In this document: in pieces, positions 59,336-64,000 of the stretch
Layout: each line of letters begins with the position of its first letter
Position numbering within the stretch: position 1 is the first letter of the stretch
DNA from: G016234445 sp964438865
Lineage (GTDB): Bacteria > Chloroflexota > Dehalococcoidia > Tepidiformales > Tepidiformaceae
Length of the DNA: 64,000 nucleotides
NCBI GenBank assembly: GCA_964438865.1
Contig: CAYTMI010000001.1
Location: 1-64,000 of the forward strand
Direction: 5' to 3'
Position numbers and translations under genes: made by a program
Notes under the pieces: generated by a model
The model's database searches: none
The model's input: only the letters and a program-made list of their open reading frames with translations
Told to the model about the DNA's origin: nothing

Positions 59336-60115
59336 GTGACCCTCCGCATCGCCTGGCTGACCACGGGGCGGGGGCCGGGTTCGTACGGCGCCCTCGACTA
59401 TGTGGTGCGCGCGATCGAACGTGGCCTCCCCGTCGAACTCGCCGTCGTCTTCCTCAACCGCGAACCCGGCGAAGCCGAGCCCACGGACCGCCTGATTGCC
59501 TACGTCCGCGACCACGGCATCCCCGTGGAGACGCTGTCCTCGGTGGCATTCCGGAAGGCGCGGGGCGGGAAGCTCTCGCGGCCGGGCGAGCCGCTCCAGC
59601 CCTGGCGGCTCGACTACGACGCCGCCGTCGCCGCGCGGCTCGCCGCACATCGCTTCGAGCTGGGCGTGATGTTTGGCTACATGCTCATCGCGACGGAGCC
59701 GCTGCACACGCGCTTCCGCTTCATCAACGACCACCCGGCGCTCCCGGACGGCCCCATCGGCACCTACCAGGAAGTGATCCGCGGACTCATTCGCACCGGC
59801 GCGACTGAGTCCGGCTGCATGATGAACGTCGTCACCGGCGACGTCGACCGCGGCCCGGCCGTCAGCTTCTGCCGCTACCCCATCCGCGACCGCGCCAACG
59901 AACCCCTCTGGGCAGCCGCCGACTACGGCGCCTCCCGCGAACAGATGGAGAAGTCACTCCTCTACCTCGACATCCGCCGCCGCGGGGTCGAACGCGAACG
60001 CCCCTTCCTCGCCGAAACCCTCCGGGCCATCGCCGACGGGAGTCTCGCCGTCCCCCCCGACCACCCCTTCGACCTAACCCCCGCCGTCGAAGCCGCCCTG
60101 CGCCCATCTCCCTGA
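59336..60115 (+). CDS. PurN-like formyltransferase family protein
   Basis: The 259-residue protein has a formyl-transferase fold with the conserved INDHPALPDGPIGTYQEVI segment (Asn, His and the Leu-Pro-x-Gly region) and a later TGDVDRGPAVSF that matches the PurN Asp region. The opening LRIAWLTTGRGPGSYG takes the place of a usual GSG start. It may transfer a formyl group from 10-formyl-THF, but the substrate is uncertain. The start is GTG 59336. Confidence 0.8.
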   Translation: MTLRIAWLTTGRGPGSYGALDYVVRAIERGLPVELAVVFLNREPGEAEPTDRLIAYVRDHGIPVETLSSVAFRKARGGKLSRPGEPLQPWRLDYDAAVAARLAAHRFELGVMFGYMLIATEPLHTRFRFINDHPALPDGPIGTYQEVIRGLIRTGATESGCMMNVVTGDVDRGPAVSFCRYPIRDRANEPLWAAADYGASREQMEKSLLYLDIRRRGVERERPFLAETLRAIADGSLAVPPDHPFDLTPAVEAALRPSP

Positions 60116-60132
60116 ACCCGGTCACCAGCACC

Positions 60133-60190
60133 GCGTCGGGCTCGCTCACGCGCACGATCAGTACCGCGAGCGTGAGCGAGCGCCGGACGC
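60133..60190. repeat. Long imperfect hairpin after the formyltransferase
   Basis: Arms gctcgctcacgc (60140-60151) and gcgtgagcgagc (60170-60181) pair perfectly over 12 bp with an 18-nt loop. The outer parts (gcgtcgg and ccggacgc) extend it with bulges. It may terminate or protect the upstream mRNA; no T run follows. Confidence 0.55.
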
Positions 60191-60290
60191 TTCCGATCGC
60201 CGCGCATCCCCCGCCCGTTTCACCCACACCCCGACACCCCCACACTCCGATACTCCGCCACCCCATAGCCAACCCCCCCGCCGCGCGTGG

Positions 60291-60296
60291 TATCAT
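60291..60296 (+). promoter_or_regulatory. -10 TATCAT before the Zn-ribbon protein
   Basis: TATCAT ends 8 nt before ATG 60305, with no ribosome site. Confidence 0.4.
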
Positions 60297-60304
60297 CGCC
60301 GACC

Positions 60305-60712
60305 ATGGAGACCGAGAGCACCGGTTGCCCCGACTGCGGGCTCGTATTCGACCTCGACGACAACTACTGCCGCGCCTGCGGGATGTACCTCGCCGCCCTC
60401 CACGCCTCGCTCAAGCCCGTGGCCACCGAACAGGCGCCGCGCGACCTCCAGGTTGTCCGCGCGCACAACGCCGGGCTGCCGCAGCCGGTGAAGCGCATGG
60501 CCACCGCGATCGTCGTCGGGAGCGCCCTCCAGGTGGGGCTCGGCCTCGGCAAGCGCTACCTCGCCGCCCAGGGCGCCCGGAAGGCGGCGGAAGCCGTCTC
60601 CCGCGGCGGGCGCCGGGGCAGGGCGGTCCAGCCCGCCGCCGTCGTCCCAGAAGAGACCGAAGCCGTCAGCGAGACGCTCGTCATCCGCCGGGTGTGGATG
60701 AAGCGGGGCTAG
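60305..60712 (+). CDS. Zinc-ribbon membrane protein
   Basis: The 135-residue protein has a zinc ribbon (CPDCGLVFDLDDNYCRACG, four Cys) at residues about 8-26, then a probable membrane or amphipathic helix (MATAIVVGSALQVGLGLG, about 65-82) and a basic, low-complexity tail. It resembles small zinc-ribbon membrane proteins of unknown role. The start ATG 60305 is preferred to an upstream in-frame start at 60287. Confidence 0.7.
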   Translation: METESTGCPDCGLVFDLDDNYCRACGMYLAALHASLKPVATEQAPRDLQVVRAHNAGLPQPVKRMATAIVVGSALQVGLGLGKRYLAAQGARKAAEAVSRGGRRGRAVQPAAVVPEETEAVSETLVIRRVWMKRG

Positions 60713-60792
60713 GTTCAGCCCGGCGCGCGCCCGCAGCACGTTGAGATTCCAGACTGGAAGCTCAAGTCCCATCCCGTCAGAGGAGGCTCCCC

Positions 60793-61110
60793 ATGGAAGG
60801 CCAGATGGTCGTCTTTTTCCGCAGCGAACTGCGCGACGGCGGCGACCGCGATAAGTACCGCGACGAGAACCGCAAACTGGCCGCGATGGCCGCCGCCATG
60901 CCGGGGTTCGTCTCCGCCAAGGTGTTCACCGCGGCCGACGGCGACCGCGTCACGATCGTCACCTTCAACTCCGAGGATTCGCTCCGGGGTTGGCGCGAAC
61001 TGCCCGACCACGTCGCCGCACAGGAGCGTGGCCGGGACGAGTACTACCGGTCGTATTCCACCCAGGTCTGCAAGGTCGTCCGAGAATCCTGGTTTGAAGA
61101 GGAGGCCTGA
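60793..61110 (+). CDS. Antibiotic biosynthesis monooxygenase domain protein
   Basis: The 105-residue protein has the ABM dimeric ferredoxin-like fold: VVFFRSELRDGGDRDKYRD, MAAAMPGFVSAKVF and VTIVTFNSEDSLRGW. Such small enzymes oxidise quinols or degrade haem; the substrate is unknown. A GAGGAG ribosome site precedes ATG 60793. It is convergent with the methyltransferase. Confidence 0.87.
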   Translation: MEGQMVVFFRSELRDGGDRDKYRDENRKLAAMAAAMPGFVSAKVFTAADGDRVTIVTFNSEDSLRGWRELPDHVAAQERGRDEYYRSYSTQVCKVVRESWFEEEA

Positions 61111-61116
61111 CGCCCC

Positions 61117-61902
61117 TCACCGCTTCCGCCCCATCACCAGTGTTACCACCAGCGGCCGCGTTATCGCCCCCCCGAACTCGCCGTCGATCAGCGCCCGCAA
61201 CTCGCGGATCAACTCCTCCCGCTGCCCCTCCGGGAGCGCGATCATGTTCGAATACGTCCGCACGAGCAGTTCGTAGCGGGCCGCGTCGTACACCTGGTCC
61301 CAGTCGTATCTTCGCGTCGCGATCTCCGCGAACAACCCTGACTCCCGGACCGCTGCCTCGCTTGCCACGGTCACGGCGCTCCGCTCCGGCGTCGCCGGCG
61401 GGTCGCCCTCCCCGGTGATGCGTTCGTACAGCGGCAGCGACACCACGAAGAAGTCCGGCGTTTCGTCCCCCCGCACCTGCTCGTAACTGAACAGCGCCAG
61501 CACTCCGCCCGGCCGCAGCAGCCGGTGCGTTTTCGCCAGCCCAACCGCGGGGTCCACCCAGTGGAAAGCCGTCGCCGCGCAGACCACGTCGAACGCCCCC
61601 GCCGGGAGGTCCGCGTCTTCGAAGGTGCTCGTGATCACGTCGACCCCTGGGTAATCCGCGAGGTTCTCCCGCGCCCGCAAGGCCGTGTTCGGCCCCGGCT
61701 CCACCGCCGTCACTCGGCAGCCGCGCGCGGCGAATGAGCGCGTCGCCTGCCCCGTCCCGCACCCGATTTCGAGCACGCGCGGCGGCCCGCTCCCGGCGAC
61801 CGCGGCCAGGATTTCGTCGAAGAGCGCCTCCGGGTACCCCGGGCGCGCCCGGTCGTAGATGTCCGCGACCGAGTCGAAGCCAGCGGCGAGAGAGCGGTCC
61901 AC
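61117..61902 (-). CDS. Class I SAM-dependent methyltransferase
   Basis: The 261-residue protein has motif I VLEIGCGTGQATRSF, motif II VTAVEPG, and FDVVCAATAFHWVDP with RLLRPGGVLALF. It is similar to UbiE- or trans-aconitate-type methyltransferases; the substrate is unknown. The start is GTG 61900-61902 with GGAG upstream; a much longer reading to 62226 runs into the MFS gene and is rejected. It is divergent from the MFS transporter. Confidence 0.88.
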   Translation of the reverse strand: MDRSLAAGFDSVADIYDRARPGYPEALFDEILAAVAGSGPPRVLEIGCGTGQATRSFAARGCRVTAVEPGPNTALRARENLADYPGVDVITSTFEDADLPAGAFDVVCAATAFHWVDPAVGLAKTHRLLRPGGVLALFSYEQVRGDETPDFFVVSLPLYERITGEGDPPATPERSAVTVASEAAVRESGLFAEIATRRYDWDQVYDAARYELLVRTYSNMIALPEGQREELIRELRALIDGEFGGAITRPLVVTLVMGRKR

Positions 61903-61951
61903 GGCAACTCCGGGCGGGGGCGTTCGGGAGCCGCATGATAGGCTGCGAAGG

Positions 61952-63160
61952 ATGACGGTGCACCTGGACCGGCGGCAGCGAAACCTGATCCTCGCCCTCC
62001 TCTGCACCGCCAGCTTCGCCTCCGTCTTCAACAACCTCATCATCGCCCCCATCCTGCCGGACATCTCCGACGATTTCGGCGTGCGGGTCGCTGTGGTCGG
62101 CCTCCTGGTGACGGCGACCGCTGTGGTCGGCGGGGTCGCCGGGATCTTCGCGGGGCCGCTGATCGACCGGCTGGGGCGGCGGCCGGTGGTGGTCACGGGG
62201 ATGACGCTGCTGGCCGTCGCGACCATCCTCTCCGCGCTGGCGCCGAGCTTCCTCTTCCTCGCCGGTGCGCGGGCGCTTGCGGGGCTTGGCGTGGCCTGCC
62301 TGACGCCGGCCGTCTTCGCCGCCGTCGGCGACTACTTCGAGTACAGCGAACGCGGCCGGGCGATGTCGTGGGTCATCTCCGCGAACACCATGGCCCAGAT
62401 CCTCGGCGCGCCGATCGGTGCCTTCATCGGCGGGCTCGTGTCCTGGCGGCTGGCGTTCGTGCTCCTCGCGGGCCTCTCGGTCGTCTTCACCGGCCTCCTC
62501 TACTGGAAGCTCCCCCCGGATGCGCCGCGGGCCGAAGGAAGCAGTCCTTCGATGCGAGGGGCAGTGCGGACCGTCCTGCGCAGCGGCACCACGACCATGG
62601 CCATCGCCTCCACCTTCTTGAGCACCGGCTACTGGTTCCTCTTCGCCACCTACATGGGCGCCTACTATCACGACGAATTCGACATCCCGAAGTGGGCGCT
62701 CGGCGGGCTGACGATGGTCATGGGCCTCGGCGTGCTGACCGGGAGCAACGCCGGCGGACGGATCGCCGACCGCACCGGCAAGCGGCCCGTAATCCTCTGG
62801 TCGACCGCCGCCTGCGCGGCCTTCATCTTCCTGGAGACGACCGTGGCCTTCAACACCGTCGGCGCAGCGCTCTTCCTCTTCGGGTTTGCAACCGCCGCCG
62901 GGGCACGGTTCGCCAGCGCCCAGGCGATGTTGACCGAGATGGCGCCCTCGCAGCGCGGCACCGTGATGGCGCTCAACGCCTCCGGCCAGCAGTTCGGGAT
63001 CGTCGCCGGGTCGGCGCTCGGCGGACTGGTGCTCGACCTCTGGGGCTACGCGGCGATCGGCCCGGCGGCGGCGCTGTTGGCCCTGGCTTCGCTCGCCACC
63101 TACGGCCTCTTCGTCCACGAAGACCGCTTCGCCCCCGCCCCGGAGCCGTCGCCGACGTAG
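61952..63160 (+). CDS. MFS transporter
   Basis: The 402-residue protein has about 12 membrane helices and the MFS loop GPLIDRLGRRPVVV between helices 2 and 3, with motif-like ARALAGLGVACLTPAV. It is close to Bcr/CflA or arabinose-efflux-like drug exporters. The cargo is unknown. The start is ATG 61952. It has no neighbour in its own operon before nuoI. Confidence 0.9.
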   Translation: MTVHLDRRQRNLILALLCTASFASVFNNLIIAPILPDISDDFGVRVAVVGLLVTATAVVGGVAGIFAGPLIDRLGRRPVVVTGMTLLAVATILSALAPSFLFLAGARALAGLGVACLTPAVFAAVGDYFEYSERGRAMSWVISANTMAQILGAPIGAFIGGLVSWRLAFVLLAGLSVVFTGLLYWKLPPDAPRAEGSSPSMRGAVRTVLRSGTTTMAIASTFLSTGYWFLFATYMGAYYHDEFDIPKWALGGLTMVMGLGVLTGSNAGGRIADRTGKRPVILWSTAACAAFIFLETTVAFNTVGAALFLFGFATAAGARFASAQAMLTEMAPSQRGTVMALNASGQQFGIVAGSALGGLVLDLWGYAAIGPAAALLALASLATYGLFVHEDRFAPAPEPSPT

Positions 63161-63188
63161 CATCTGCGCTTCCACGCCCCCGCCGGGT

Positions 63189-63217
63189 TTGTCGCCGCCA
63201 ACCCCGTTTGCTAGACT
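63189..63217 (+). promoter_or_regulatory. Promoter of the NuoI-like gene
   Basis: TTGTCG (63189-63194), a 17-nt spacer and TAGACT (63212-63217) lie about 46 nt before ATG 63264. Confidence 0.5.
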
Positions 63218-63263
63218 CCGATGATCGAGCGCGCCCGTTCGCGCGCCTCGCCACGGGGGTCCA

Positions 63264-63737
63264 ATGGCTTACGGCACCGGCATCGCGAAGGGCATGGGGC
63301 TCACCCTCAGGACCATGTTCCGCCCCGTCGCGACCATCCAGTATCCCGAAGAGACGCGGACCATCCCCGTCTACGCGCGCACCAACCTCCTCTGGTTCGA
63401 AGAGCGCTGCACCGGCTGCAGCACCTGTGCCCAGGCCTGCCCCGACGGCTGCATCCTCGTCGCCACCAGCCAGGACGCCGAGGGCCGCCGCAACATCGAC
63501 CGCTACGAAATCGACTTCCGCGTCTGCATGTACTGCGGCCTCTGCACCGAAGCCTGCCCCTACGAAGCGATCCAGCCCGGCGGCCCCCTCGACGACGCCG
63601 TCTACGTGTTCGACGAGATGTACCGCGACAAGCACGCCCTCACCCGCGTGGCGCAGAGCTTCCTCGGGCGCAACGAAAACACCTACCCGAACGGCATGAA
63701 AGCGCCGGACCCGGACGCGGACTTCCACCGGCTCTAG
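63264..63737 (+). CDS. nuoI: NuoI-like 4Fe-4S ferredoxin subunit
   Basis: The 157-residue protein has two 4Fe-4S motifs, CTGCSTCAQACP and CMYCGLCTEACP, and the NuoI N-terminal segment GMGLTLRTMFRPVATIQYP. It would carry electrons between clusters of complex I (NADH or ferredoxin:quinone oxidoreductase). No other nuo gene is next to it on either side, so it is an isolated copy or a NuoI-like subunit of another complex. Confidence 0.87.
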   Translation: MAYGTGIAKGMGLTLRTMFRPVATIQYPEETRTIPVYARTNLLWFEERCTGCSTCAQACPDGCILVATSQDAEGRRNIDRYEIDFRVCMYCGLCTEACPYEAIQPGGPLDDAVYVFDEMYRDKHALTRVAQSFLGRNENTYPNGMKAPDPDADFHRL

Positions 63738-63780
63738 CACTCGCCGCCCGGTCGCGCCTGAGCTCCACGCGCGGGGCGCG

Positions 63781-63786
63781 TATGCT
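63781..63786 (+). promoter_or_regulatory. -10 TATGCT of the last gene
   Basis: TATGCT ends 6 nt before ATG 63793; a weak -35 CTGAGC lies 17 nt further up. Confidence 0.3.
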
Positions 63787-63792
63787 GCCGCC

Positions 63793-64000
63793 ATGCCCGA
63801 TATCGAACGCCTCGACCGCGCGGTCGCCCTTCTGCGTGAACTGGACGCGCTGAAGACGGACCTGCCGGAAACCCCGCGTGTCTGGGACCGCGCAATCGCT
63901 CGGGGCCTCGACCTTGGCCTGGCCATCACGTTGGAGCTGATCGTGGCCGGCGTCGGCTCCGTGGCCATCATGGTGATCTTCTGGGGCGGCCGCGACCCCA
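63793..64000 (+). CDS. Small membrane protein, truncated by window edge
   Basis: The frame starts at ATG 63793 and stays open to the edge, giving 69 residues. It has a charged coil (IERLDRAVALLRELDALKTDL) followed by a membrane helix (LAITLELIVAGVGSVAIMVIFW). The pattern could be an AtpZ/AtpI-like protein at the start of an ATP synthase operon, but this cannot be shown here. Confidence 0.5.
   Translation, partial: MPDIERLDRAVALLRELDALKTDLPETPRVWDRAIARGLDLGLAITLELIVAGVGSVAIMVIFWGGRDP

Noticed and set aside
61903..62226. N-terminal extension of the methyltransferase
   Set aside because: The extra part is antisense to the MFS gene and not protein-like; GTG 61902 has a ribosome site.

Overview
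The window is a high-G+C stretch of bacterial chromosome. There is no rRNA or tRNA in it, so the lineage is an inference. Gene content fits a Chloroflexota bacterium, probably near Dehalococcoidia/Tepidiformales. The pointers are a dprA-topA-xer-aroQ-pepP-efp-xseA-xseB housekeeping run, many CoA-dependent catabolic enzymes (two CaiB/BaiF transferases, two crotonases, thiolase plus OB-fold partner, three MaoC proteins, several SDRs), a CYTH-CHAD fusion, a Zn-ribbon membrane protein and a Cu/Zn SOD with a membrane tail. Many start codons have no Shine-Dalgarno sequence. Instead a TANNNT hexamer lies 6-9 nt upstream, which suggests frequent leaderless transcription.

Layout. 1-6 kb: edge-truncated secreted RCC1-repeat protein, class III aminotransferase, decayed RelE toxin with its antitoxin, DUF2442/DUF4160 pair, CaiB transferase, CYTH-CHAD protein. 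6-15 kb: orphan sucD, crotonase, lipoprotein plus membrane GGDEF cyclase, two MaoC proteins, RHH/PIN pair, coaE, thiolase/OB-fold pair, universal stress protein. 15-26.4 kb: secA, PIN/antitoxin pair, amidase, second CaiB, Lon-like protease, P-type ATPase. 26.5-31 kb: FMN-binding protein, an MshA-like glycosyltransferase overlapping a PIG-L deacetylase with an in-frame N-terminal extra domain, and a coupled XRE-DUF2851 pair. 31-38.4 kb: complete polar amino-acid ABC transporter, SDR, PaaG-like crotonase, hydrolase, MBL enzyme, hydratase. 38.4-40.7 kb: SHOCT membrane protein and an arsC-acr3 operon.

40.73-44.66 kb is the clearest accessory region: an IS1595-like transposon of 3,907 bp with 25-bp imperfect terminal inverted repeats and a perfect 8-bp target duplication. 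Besides its transposase it carries a two-gene operon (unknown 259-aa protein plus PIN domain protein) and, on the opposite strand, a beta-class DNA methyltransferase fused to an Mrr-like PD-(D/E)XK domain, with a possible 49-codon gene after it. It sits 55 bp upstream of acr3 and splits a short palindrome. This is the best candidate for an undescribed mobile defence or addiction module.

44.7-50 kb: SDR, an unrecognised protein, sodC, lipase-like hydrolase, dprA. 50-60.1 kb: topA, BadH-like SDR, a small nuclease-like protein, xer recombinase, aroQ, pepP, efp, carbonic anhydrase, xseA, xseB, PurN-like formyltransferase. 60.3-64 kb: Zn-ribbon membrane protein, ABM monooxygenase, methyltransferase, MFS transporter, orphan NuoI-like ferredoxin and a truncated membrane protein at the right edge.

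The CoA enzymes together suggest breakdown of branched, alicyclic or aromatic acids. No complete pathway is present, so this remains an inference.
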